Shown in pieces: positions 1 to 5,668 of a DNA stretch of 7,285 bases. The notes under the pieces are model-generated. The model was given only the letters and a program-made list of their open reading frames with translations. It was not told where the DNA came from and made no database searches. Origin of the DNA: Firmicutes bacterium CAG:475 (GTDB lineage Bacteria > Bacillota > Clostridia > Christensenellales > CAG-917); the NCBI GenBank assembly GCA_000434435.1, contig FR895629.1, forward strand, positions 1 through 7,285. Direction: 5' to 3'. The first letter of the stretch is position 1, and every line of letters starts with the position of its first letter. Made by a program: the position numbers and the translations under genes.

Positions 1-21
1 TCGTCGCCTTGCGACTCCAAT

Positions 22-141
22 TCCGTCTTCGAATGAGCATATACCTTTTTATAAGTACCCCTTGTATAAACTCTCCTTAACTTTTTCGGCGTGAAATCCG
101 TCTTCGAATATGCAGATACCATATATAAGCACGCTTCGAAT
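22..141. repeat. Degenerate AT-rich direct repeats with CTTCGAAT core
   Basis: TCCGTCTTCGAAT occurs at 22-34 and again at 97-109, exactly 75 bases apart. Each copy is followed by a similar stretch (GCATATACC against GCAGATACC, then TATAAG). The core CTTCGAAT, which contains the palindrome TTCGAA, appears a third time at 134-141. The similarity fades after about 40 bases, so this looks like an old, decayed duplication or a small family of related intergenic units. No open reading frame or RNA fold stands out. Its role is unknown. Confidence 0.55.
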
Positions 142-170
142 AAGTTTTCGTTTTTTCTTAATTCCAATCA

Positions 171-253
171 TAAAACCGCTTGATTGAGATGAAGAACAAG
201 GAAGAGCCTCTTTCAACGGGTAGGAGCGTACATGGACGTACGTGACGAGGGGC
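171..253. repeat. Partial, diverged copy of the palindromic element
   Basis: The segment from 171 matches the left half of the 281-409 element at nearly constant offset (111-112 bases). It shares AAAACCG, then TGATTGAGATGAA, then ACAAGGAA, and further in a small hairpin with stem CGTAC (227-231) and GTACG (238-242). The 13-bp inner stem of the other copy is not preserved, and no right arm (CTCAATC...CGGTTTT) follows before the next copy starts at 281. I read it as a truncated or decayed member of the same repeat family. Pairing of its left arm with the right arm at 391-407 would be possible with two imperfect positions. Confidence 0.6.
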
Positions 254-280
254 GGAAAATTTTGATAAACAATTTATTAG

Positions 281-409
281 TTAAAACCGTCTGATTGAGA
301 TGAAAGACAAGGAAACGCCCGTCTGCAACAAAACCCAACGTACAAGGCGTACGTGATTTTGGAGCAGACGGGCGTTGACGCCGTATTTCGCTCAATCAGA
401 CGGTTTTAA
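281..409. repeat. 129-bp nested palindrome overlapping groEL stop
   Basis: The outer arms are a perfect 19-bp inverted repeat (281-299 and 391-409). Inside lies a perfect 13-bp inverted repeat (314-326 with 364-376), then a 5-bp pair CAAAA/TTTTG (329-333 with 357-361). At the tip is a 6-bp ACGTAC/GTACGT hairpin (338-343 with 349-354). The first three pairs share one centre at position 345, and the two internal loops are both 14 bases, so the element is almost symmetric. Its right end contains the groEL stop codon (406-408) and the last base of the final Tyr codon. The terminal inverted repeats resemble a MITE-like or REP-type intergenic repeat. It may also end groEL transcription, since the AAAACCG...CGGTTTT ends look like a bidirectional terminator, although no long T-tract follows. 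Terminator function and mobility are both inferences. Confidence 0.8.
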
Positions 410-2031
410 TACATGTCGGGGGTAGGTGCCGCCCCAGCCCCAACCGCCGCCGGCTCTTTGATATCGGTGACAAGGCTTTCGGTCGTAAGCAACGTGGATG
501 CAACGGACGCTGCGTTTTGAAGTGCGCTACGAGTGACTTTGGTAGGATCGAGAATACCTGCCTTGACCATATCGCAGTAAACTTCTTTTTGCGCGTCGTA
601 GCCGTAGTTTGCTTTCTTTGCGGACATGATGGTGTTTGCAACTATACCGCCGTCGATACCTGCGTTTGCAGCGATTTGACGCACGGGTGCTTCGAGAGCG
701 CGGAGCACGATTTTCGCACCGGTTGCCTCGTCGCCTTCGAGTTTTGCGCAAGCCTTCTTGACTGCAGGGATAATGGAAAGCAACGCCGTTCCGCCGCCTG
801 CGACGATACCCTCTTCGACAGCCGCTCGGGTTGCGTTGAGAGCGTCCTCGATGCGCAGTTTCTTCTCTTTCATTTCGACTTCGGTTGCCGCGCCTACGCC
901 GATAACCGCAACGCCGCCTGCGAGTTTTGCAACACGCTCTTGAAGTTTTTCTTTGTCGTATTCGGACGTAGATTCCGCAATTTGAGCGCGGATGGAAGCA
1001 ACTCTTGCCGCGATGTTTTCTTGCGAGCCGTAGCCGCCGACGATCGTGGTGTTGTCCTTGTCAACGCGCACGGATTTTGCTCTGCCGAGCATATCGAGAG
1101 TGACGTCTTTAAGCTCGTAGCCGAGGTCGCTTGAAATATAAGTGCCGCCGGTGAGGATTGCGATGTCTTCGAGATACGCTTTTCTTCTGTCGCCGAAACC
1201 GGGAGCTTTGACAGCAACGACATTGAATACGCCTTTGAGTTTGTTGACTATAATTGTCGTAAGAGCCTCGCCCTCGATATCGTCGGAGATGATGAGGAGT
1301 TTCAAGCCGTTTTTAAGCACTTGCTCAAGGAGCGGCAAAATCTCCTGAATATTGCTGATTTTCTTGTCGGTGATGAGGATGACGGGGTTGTCGAGTTCCG
1401 CATACATCTTGTCGGTGTTGGTGACAAGATAAGGAGAAACGTAACCTCTGTCGAATTGCATACCTTCCACCACGTTGAGCTCGGTTGTCATAGCCTTGCC
1501 CTCTTCGATGGTGATTACGCCGTCATTGCCGACTTTTTCCATAGCGTCGGAAATGAGTTGACCGATTTTCTCGTCGCTTGCGGAGATAGACGCAACTTGA
1601 GCGATAGCGGTCTTGTCCTCAACTTCCTTGCTTATCTTTTTAAGCTCTTCGACTGCAACCTCGGTTGCCTTCATGATACCGCGTTTAAGCACCATGGGAT
1701 TTGCGCCTGCCGCCACGTTTTTCAAGCCTTCTTTGACGATTGCTTGCGCAAGTACCGAAGCGGTTGTAGTTCCGTCGCCTGCAACGTCGTTGGTTTTTGT
1801 TGCGACTTCTCTGATGATTTGCGCGCCCATATTCTCAAACGGATCGGAAAGCACGATATCCTTTGCGATAGTCACGCCGTCGTTGGTGACGAGCGGCGAA
1901 CCGTAAGGACGGTCGAGCACAACGTTTCTACCCTTTGGGCCGAGAGTGATTTTAACAGTATTTGCCAATGCGTCGACGCCTGCTTCCAAAGCCTTTCTTG
2001 CGTCGTCGCCATACTTAAATTGTTTTGCCAT
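406..2031 (-). CDS. groEL: Chaperonin GroEL (Hsp60), 541 aa
   Basis: This is the large chaperonin subunit, which forms the cytosolic 14-mer double ring that folds proteins with ATP and GroES. The protein is full length and collinear with the family. It has the N-terminal LGPKGRN nucleotide loop (30-36), Asp51, and GDGTTT with Asp86 (85-90). The apical helix KKISNIQEILPLLEQV (about 223-238) contacts substrate and GroES. Asp396, which acts in ATP hydrolysis, lies in IEDALNATR, followed by the chaperonin signature AAVEEGIVAGGG (403-414). The start is fixed by AAGGAGG 9 bases upstream and by the family-typical MAKQ beginning. It is the second gene of an operon, 14 bases after groES. Oddities: the C-terminus ends in PTPDMY with no Gly-Gly-Met repeat tail, and the stop codon lies inside the 281-409 palindrome. 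Identification is essentially certain. Confidence 0.98.
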   Translation of the reverse strand: MAKQFKYGDDARKALEAGVDALANTVKITLGPKGRNVVLDRPYGSPLVTNDGVTIAKDIVLSDPFENMGAQIIREVATKTNDVAGDGTTTASVLAQAIVKEGLKNVAAGANPMVLKRGIMKATEVAVEELKKISKEVEDKTAIAQVASISASDEKIGQLISDAMEKVGNDGVITIEEGKAMTTELNVVEGMQFDRGYVSPYLVTNTDKMYAELDNPVILITDKKISNIQEILPLLEQVLKNGLKLLIISDDIEGEALTTIIVNKLKGVFNVVAVKAPGFGDRRKAYLEDIAILTGGTYISSDLGYELKDVTLDMLGRAKSVRVDKDNTTIVGGYGSQENIAARVASIRAQIAESTSEYDKEKLQERVAKLAGGVAVIGVGAATEVEMKEKKLRIEDALNATRAAVEEGIVAGGGTALLSIIPAVKKACAKLEGDEATGAKIVLRALEAPVRQIAANAGIDGGIVANTIMSAKKANYGYDAQKEVYCDMVKAGILDPTKVTRSALQNAASVASTLLTTESLVTDIKEPAAVGAGAAPTPDMY

Positions 2032-2040
2032 AAATAGTAG

Positions 2041-2047
2041 CCTCCTT
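2041..2047 (-). promoter_or_regulatory. groEL ribosome binding site overlapping groES stop
   Basis: On the minus strand the groES stop TAA (2048-2046) runs into the strong Shine-Dalgarno AAGGAGG for groEL, sharing two bases with it. This arrangement suggests translational coupling of the two chaperonin genes and confirms the groEL start at 2031. Confidence 0.85.
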
Positions 2048-2330
2048 ATTCAACGATTGCGAGGATGTCGGATTGACTTACGATGACAACTTCTTCACCG
2101 TCAATCTTAAACTCGCTGCCTGCGTATTTGCTGTAAAGAACGGTATCGCCGACCTTGACCTGCATTTTGACGTCGTTTCCGTCGATTGTTCCGCCGGGAC
2201 CAACGGCAAGAACTCTTGCCAATTGCGGTTTTTCTTTTGCCGCGCCGGGAAGAACGATTCCGCTTGCTGTTTTCTCATCTGTTTCGATTGCCTTGATGAC
2301 AACCTTGTCAAACAATGGTTTTATTGCCAT
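2046..2330 (-). CDS. groES: Co-chaperonin GroES (Hsp10), 94 aa
   Basis: GroES is the heptameric lid that caps the GroEL ring in the cytosol. The protein starts MAIKPLFDKVVIK, close to the PLxDRVVVK start of the family. The mobile loop with the hydrophobic GroEL-binding tripeptide Ile-Val-Leu lies in TASGIVLPGAAKEKPQ (about 21-36). Then come the roof region VLAVGPGG (40-47), VKVGDTVLYSKYAG (58-71) and the closing ILAIVE. At 94 residues it has the normal length. The start codon is preceded by GGAGG at 2337-2341, 6 bases away. It is the first gene of the groES-groEL operon, and transcription is probably controlled by the CIRCE operator and promoter at 2365-2421. Nothing unusual is seen in the protein itself. 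Confidence 0.97.
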   Translation of the reverse strand: MAIKPLFDKVVIKAIETDEKTASGIVLPGAAKEKPQLARVLAVGPGGTIDGNDVKMQVKVGDTVLYSKYAGSEFKIDGEEVVIVSQSDILAIVE

Positions 2331-2364
2331 ATAACGCCTCCGTATATGTGTTTCGTATTATCAT

Positions 2365-2391
2365 TTAGCACTCTTTGTGCTTGATTGCTAA
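2365..2391 (-). promoter_or_regulatory. CIRCE operator (HrcA site) of groESL
   Basis: The inverted repeat TTAGCACTC-N9-GATTGCTAA matches the CIRCE consensus TTAGCACTC-N9-GAGTGCTAA at 17 of 18 arm positions, with the exact 9-base spacer. It lies between the groESL promoter and the groES start codon, the usual place for repression by HrcA, which is inactivated when GroEL is occupied by unfolded protein. The one mismatch is in the arm nearer the promoter. The hrcA gene is not in this window. Confidence 0.92.
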
Positions 2392-2392
2392 C

Positions 2393-2421
2393 AGTTTATA
2401 CCATAGGTTGCCAAATGTCAA
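2393..2421 (-). promoter_or_regulatory. Sigma-A-type promoter of groESL
   Basis: On the minus strand a perfect -35 box TTGACA (2416-2421) is followed by TATAAA (2395-2400, 15-base spacer) or, with the usual 17-base spacer, TAAACT (2393-2398). Transcription would start at or inside the CIRCE element just downstream, as is common for this operon. Which hexamer serves as the -10 box is uncertain. Confidence 0.75.
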
Positions 2422-2477
2422 TATTTTATGCAATGTTTTTTTGAGTTTTTCATCACATTTTTGCAAAGACCTTGTTG

Positions 2478-2514
2478 AATATTGCAATATTATGTGATAT
2501 TATCGGTTTATAAT
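2478..2514 (+). promoter_or_regulatory. Putative promoter and palindrome upstream of dCMP deaminase
   Basis: A perfect -10 box TATAAT sits at 2509-2514, 21 bases before the dCMP deaminase start. No good -35 hexamer lies at 16-18 bases. Instead that place overlaps the perfect 14-bp palindrome AATATTGCAATATT (2478-2491). A weak core promoter with a palindrome over its -35 region could mean control by an activator or repressor, but this is inference. AT-rich palindromes can also arise by chance. Confidence 0.45.
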
Positions 2515-2535
2515 AAAGTTAAGAGTGGTAGTGCT

Positions 2536-2985
2536 ATGAACAAATGGGATAAAAGATTTATGGACATGGCGGAACTCGTTTCCACCTGGACAAGTTGCGC
2601 TCGTCAAGGCAGAGCCATAGGCGCGATTATAGTCAAGGACAAACGCATTTTGACAACGGGCTACAACGGCGCGCCCGCCGGCATCATCACTTGCCGCGAC
2701 AAAGGCTATTGCATGCGCGACCAACTCGGCATAAAAAGCGGCACTTGTGCGGAAAAGTGCTATGCCGTGCACGCAGAGCAAAACGCAATCACACAAGCAG
2801 CAAGGCTCGGCGTTTCGGTTGACGGCGCAACGCTTTATTGCACTCATCAGCCCTGCACCATCTGCACCCGTATCATCATCAACAGCGGCATAAAAAGGGT
2901 TGTGTACAAAAACCCATACCCCGACGAGTTTTCCATGCAGCTTTTTGACGAAGCAGGCATAATCGTCGAGAAATTCGAGGAATAA
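2536..2985 (+). CDS. dCMP deaminase, 149 aa
   Basis: A zinc-dependent cytidine/deoxycytidylate deaminase-fold enzyme, expected to convert dCMP to dUMP, the substrate of thymidylate synthase. Visible motifs are TSCARQGRAIGA (19-30), the TGYNGAP nucleotide-binding loop (41-47), the catalytic zinc motif HAEQNA with His79 and proton-shuttling Glu81, and PCTIC with zinc ligands Cys107 and Cys110. Extra cysteines (Cys21, Cys53, Cys59, Cys71, Cys75) fit the dCMP-deaminase branch, where a second metal site can occur. The length matches the bacterial ComEB-like enzymes. The ATG at 2536 was chosen over an upstream in-frame TTG at 2482, because the TTG lies ahead of the -10 box and the family begins near MNKWDKRFM. 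The ribosome binding site (AGAGTGG) is weak. The gene is divergent from groES and ends before the terminator at 3043. The enzyme belongs functionally with thyA and folA downstream. Confidence 0.92.
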   Translation: MNKWDKRFMDMAELVSTWTSCARQGRAIGAIIVKDKRILTTGYNGAPAGIITCRDKGYCMRDQLGIKSGTCAEKCYAVHAEQNAITQAARLGVSVDGATLYCTHQPCTICTRIIINSGIKRVVYKNPYPDEFSMQLFDEAGIIVEKFEE

Positions 2986-3042
2986 AACCTCTTCAAAAAG
3001 CGTAAAAAACAAGCGATTTTTTCGCATTCTTACAAAAATTCA

Positions 3043-3068
3043 GCCACCGCGTTTGCGATGGCTTTTTT
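3043..3068. terminator. Probable bidirectional rho-independent terminator
   Basis: An 8-base stem (3043-3050 with 3055-3062) with a GTTT loop is followed on the plus strand by six T and further T-rich sequence, 57 bases after the dCMP deaminase stop. One stem position is C opposite A on the plus transcript but becomes a U-G wobble on the minus transcript, where TGAATTTTT follows. It can therefore also serve the converging yfcE gene. Confidence 0.85.
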
Positions 3069-3175
3069 ATTTTGGTATTGCGATTGTTTTTTATTTTAAT
3101 ACTCGAATATTGCAAATTTTTCCGTCAATCCGATTAACATTTACGCTTTTTGCTGTTTGAGGTTAGCATTCAAGC

Positions 3176-3733
3176 TCAAATATCGTATTTTACAAGCTCT
3201 TTTCCGCCTTCGAGCGTCTTGACGGTTATACTGTGCTCGTCAAGCACGCAATACGAGCGTTCGACACCTTCTGGCGAAAGCCCTATCGCGCCTACGCACA
3301 CGTAAATCACGCCGTCTTTTACTTGAAGCATAGCTCTATGGAAATGTCCGTAAAAGACAATATCTCCCTCTTTTGCATCCTTAGGCGGAAGGTCGGGATT
3401 GCACTTATGACCGTGTGTGAAAAATACGGTGCGGCCGTACCAATCCATTGAAAAATCGCTTTCGATGGGAAATTCGCTTATCATCTGGTCGACTTCGCTG
3501 TCGCAATTGCCCTTGATGACGCGGATAAAATCTTTTGAATCGTTGAGCATTTTGGCAACTTGCATAGGCGCGTATCCTTCGGGGAAGGGATTGCGCGGGC
3601 CGTGATTGTATATATCTCCCAGCAATACGACTTTGACGTCGGGGCTGTCTTTTCTGGCGTCTGCGACTATATCCAAAAATCTTCGGATATTTGCGCTCGA
3701 ACCGTGAATATCCGAACCGATAAAGAGTTTCAT
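3176..3733 (-). CDS. yfcE: YfcE-type metallophosphoesterase, 185 aa
   Basis: A small calcineurin-like phosphodiesterase close to E. coli YfcE (184 aa), which cleaves model phosphodiesters with a two-metal centre; the natural substrate is not known. All metal-binding motifs are present in order: SDIHG (7-11), LLGDIYNHGPRN (about 37-48), KGNCDSEVDQM (about 74-84), THGH (about 105-108) and GHFH (about 128-131). The stretches NHGPRN, EGYAP and GNCDSEVDQM are very close to YfcE itself. The usual NPGS segment after GHxH is replaced by CVGA (in CVGAIGLSPEG), a departure from the family. The ATG at 3733 is preceded by AAAGGAGA, while the longer in-frame extension to 3790 would begin inside the promoter. 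No signal peptide is seen, so the enzyme is cytosolic. It is monocistronic, converges with the dCMP deaminase gene and is divergent from the GH2 gene. Confidence 0.93.
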   Translation of the reverse strand: MKLFIGSDIHGSSANIRRFLDIVADARKDSPDVKVVLLGDIYNHGPRNPFPEGYAPMQVAKMLNDSKDFIRVIKGNCDSEVDQMISEFPIESDFSMDWYGRTVFFTHGHKCNPDLPPKDAKEGDIVFYGHFHRAMLQVKDGVIYVCVGAIGLSPEGVERSYCVLDEHSITVKTLEGGKELVKYDI

Positions 3734-3740
3734 AAGCAAT

Positions 3741-3748
3741 TCTCCTTT
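3741..3748 (-). promoter_or_regulatory. yfcE ribosome binding site
   Basis: AAAGGAGA on the minus strand lies 7 bases before the ATG at 3733. It supports that start over in-frame upstream codons, which have no such site. Confidence 0.8.
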
Positions 3749-3761
3749 CATTTTCACAAAA

Positions 3762-3790
3762 AGTATAGCACAAGGCGGTGTCATAGTCAA
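3762..3790 (-). promoter_or_regulatory. Promoter of yfcE
   Basis: On the minus strand TTGACT (3785-3790), a 17-base spacer and TATACT (3762-3767) make a near-consensus sigma-A-type promoter. It lies 28 bases upstream of the yfcE start codon and gives a short leader containing the Shine-Dalgarno site. Confidence 0.8.
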
Positions 3791-3841
3791 AAGATGATGA
3801 AAAATTGCAAAGATTTTGCCGTCAAATTACGCAGTCAGCTC

Positions 3842-3870
3842 TTGCGGGGTTAACATAGATATGTTATACT
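3842..3870 (+). promoter_or_regulatory. Promoter of GH2 gene with embedded inverted repeat
   Basis: TATACT (3865-3870) is a good -10 box 24 bases before the GH2 start codon. TTGCGG (3842-3847) lies exactly 17 bases upstream but is a poor -35 box. The perfect inverted repeat TAACATA-GA-TATGTTA (3851-3866) fills the spacer and overlaps the first bases of the -10 box, a typical place for a repressor operator. Regulation by a sugar-responsive repressor is an inference. Confidence 0.6.
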
Positions 3871-3884
3871 ATTGTAAACTATTT

Positions 3885-3890
3885 GGAGGA
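3885..3890 (+). promoter_or_regulatory. GH2 gene ribosome binding site
   Basis: GGAGGA ends 4 bases before the ATG at 3895. The alternative in-frame TTG at 3883 overlaps this site and is therefore not the start. Confidence 0.85.
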
Positions 3891-3894
3891 AACT

Positions 3895-5655
3895 ATGAAA
3901 ACAGTAAGACTTCGCACACCTTTCGAGGTTGGTTCAACGCCTCTTGCGGAATATCCGCGTCCACAATTTGCAAGAAACAGTTACGTCACGCTCAACGGCG
4001 AGTGGGACTATGCGATTTTGCGTAAGAGCGAGGGCTTTGATGGCAAGTATCAAGGCAAAATTCTCGTTCCGTTCTCTCCCGAGTGTTTGCTTTCGGGGCT
4101 TCCCGAGGGCACGAGAGTAACCCCCGACGACGCACTCTATTATCATCATACTTTCAATCTTGACGAAAGTTTCGTCAAGGCGGTGACGATTTTGCATTTC
4201 GACGCAGTGGATATGATTTGTTCGGTCAGACTCAACGGCATTTCCGTCGGCGAGCATATCGGCGGCTACGTTCCCTTCTCTTTCGATGTATCGGGCGCAA
4301 TCAAGGCGGGTGAAAACGTCATCGAACTCGTCGTTACCGACCCGTGCGACACAAGCTATCACACTCACGCAAAACAATCCTCCAAACCGGGCGGAATCTG
4401 GTATACTCCGCAATCGGGCATCTGGCAAAGCGTGTGGATTGAAAGCATGGACGAAGTGTATCTCAAAGATGTTACCATCGTTCCCGATATCGACACCGAC
4501 ACCATCAACTTCAAATTCGAAAAATCCGCAAACGTCCCCGTGGACGTCATAATCATGGACGGCAACGAGGCAATTTACAGCGGACAATTCGCAGGCGACA
4601 CGGCAAGCATCAAACTTGAAAATTACGAGCTTTGGTCCCCCGAAAACCCCAAACTTTACGACGTAGCGTTCAAAGTGGGCAACGACATAGTCAAATCCTA
4701 CTTCGGCATGCGCAAATTCAGTTGGGTGACGGACAGCAAGGGCTTCAAGCGTATGGGGCTAAACAACAAGCCCTACTTCCACACCGGACTTCTCGACCAA
4801 GGCTATTGGTCTGACGGCATGCTCACTCCGCCCTCGAACGCCGCACTTGAATGGGACGTGAAAATGGTCAAATCCATGGGCTTCAATATGCTGCGCAAGC
4901 ACATCAAAATCGAGCCTTTGCGCTGGTACTATCACTGCGACAAGGAAGGCATTTTGGTGTGGCAAGACATGGTGAGCGGCGGCACAAAGTACAATCTTTT
5001 GTACATCGGTCTTTTGGCAACCGTATTCGAGTATCACATCAAGGACGACAACGAATCGGGCTACAAGAAACTCGCCCGTGCGGACAAAGAAGGTCGCGAC
5101 GAGTTTGAAAATGAACTCAGAGTGACTATGAATCATCTCAAAAACGTCGTTTCTCTCGCAGTATGGGTACCCTTCAACGAAGGCTGGGGACAATTCGACT
5201 CCGTTCGTATCACAAAGGAGATGAAAAAAATCGATCCTACTCGTCTTATCGACAGCGTAAGCGGCTGGAACGATCAAGGCAAAGGCACGTCGGACACAAA
5301 GAGCTTGCACATCTATTTCAAACCCTTGTTCGTGCCAAGAAAAGACGATCGTTGCTACATTCTCAGCGAGTTCGGCGGATACGCAATCAAGACCGAGGGA
5401 CATATGTACTCCCCCGACAACCAATTCGGCTACCGCATTTACAAAAAGCCCGCCGCGCTTGCAAAAGCAATTAAGAGATTGTACGAAAAAACAATCGTAC
5501 CCAAGATTGACAAAGGACTTTCGGCAACCGTCTACACCGAGGTGAGCGACGTCGAGCAAGAAATGAACGGACTTGTCACTTTCGACAGACGCGTCATCAA
5601 AGTGCCCATCGACCTCATGCGTGAAATCAACGCGCAACTCGTGATAAAAGACTAA
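3895..5655 (+). CDS. Intracellular glycoside hydrolase family 2 protein, 586 aa
   Basis: A retaining beta-glycosidase of the GH2 fold (the family of beta-galactosidases, beta-glucuronidases and beta-mannosidases); the substrate cannot be told from sequence. Domains in order: a beta-sandwich sugar-binding domain (about 29-184, with NGEWDYA, GGYVPFSFDV and SGIWQSVWIE), an immunoglobulin-like domain (about 186-272) and a TIM barrel (about 285-560). The barrel contains LLDQGYWSDG (299-308), RKHIKIEP (334-341) and WQDM (356-359). Glu429 in WVPFNEGWGQ is the likely acid/base, and Glu492 in ILSEFGGY the likely nucleophile. Both are intact. There is no signal peptide or extra C-terminal domain, and it is much shorter than LacZ, so it should act in the cytosol on imported oligosaccharides. 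No transporter or regulator gene is adjacent. It has its own promoter with an operator-like repeat and lies 62 bases upstream of thyA. Confidence 0.9.
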   Translation: MKTVRLRTPFEVGSTPLAEYPRPQFARNSYVTLNGEWDYAILRKSEGFDGKYQGKILVPFSPECLLSGLPEGTRVTPDDALYYHHTFNLDESFVKAVTILHFDAVDMICSVRLNGISVGEHIGGYVPFSFDVSGAIKAGENVIELVVTDPCDTSYHTHAKQSSKPGGIWYTPQSGIWQSVWIESMDEVYLKDVTIVPDIDTDTINFKFEKSANVPVDVIIMDGNEAIYSGQFAGDTASIKLENYELWSPENPKLYDVAFKVGNDIVKSYFGMRKFSWVTDSKGFKRMGLNNKPYFHTGLLDQGYWSDGMLTPPSNAALEWDVKMVKSMGFNMLRKHIKIEPLRWYYHCDKEGILVWQDMVSGGTKYNLLYIGLLATVFEYHIKDDNESGYKKLARADKEGRDEFENELRVTMNHLKNVVSLAVWVPFNEGWGQFDSVRITKEMKKIDPTRLIDSVSGWNDQGKGTSDTKSLHIYFKPLFVPRKDDRCYILSEFGGYAIKTEGHMYSPDNQFGYRIYKKPAALAKAIKRLYEKTIVPKIDKGLSATVYTEVSDVEQEMNGLVTFDRRVIKVPIDLMREINAQLVIKD

Positions 5656-5668
5656 ACGACAAGAATAT

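Noticed and set aside
213..395. Minus-strand 60-codon reading frame beyond groEL
   Set aside because: It lies almost wholly within the palindromic repeats, has no ribosome binding site and resembles no protein. The repeat structure explains the sequence better.
281..409. Insertion sequence with transposase
   Set aside because: The element is only 129 bp and has no coding capacity. No target-site duplication is evident beyond the TTAA-like ends, so only a non-autonomous repeat is possible.
2482..2535. N-terminal extension of dCMP deaminase from a TTG codon
   Set aside because: It would start upstream of the TATAAT box and adds residues not found in the family.
3156..3180. TTTGAG/CTCAAA inverted repeat at the yfcE stop as a terminator
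   Set aside because: The stem is only 6 bp with a 13-base loop, and no T-run follows on the minus strand. The 3043-3068 hairpin is a better candidate.
3734..3790. N-terminal extension of the YfcE-like protein
   Set aside because: Its start would lie in the -35 box of the yfcE promoter, and the good Shine-Dalgarno site serves the ATG at 3733.
3883..3894. Upstream TTG start for the GH2 gene
   Set aside because: The codon overlaps the GGAGGA ribosome binding site that serves the ATG at 3895.
4759..5637. Long antisense reading frame (292 codons) inside the GH2 gene
   Set aside because: The plus-strand frame has complete GH2 motifs. The antisense frame shows no domain or start signal and is a codon-bias shadow. 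The same holds for antisense frames within groEL (517-1134, 1321-2037), dCMP deaminase, thyA and folA.
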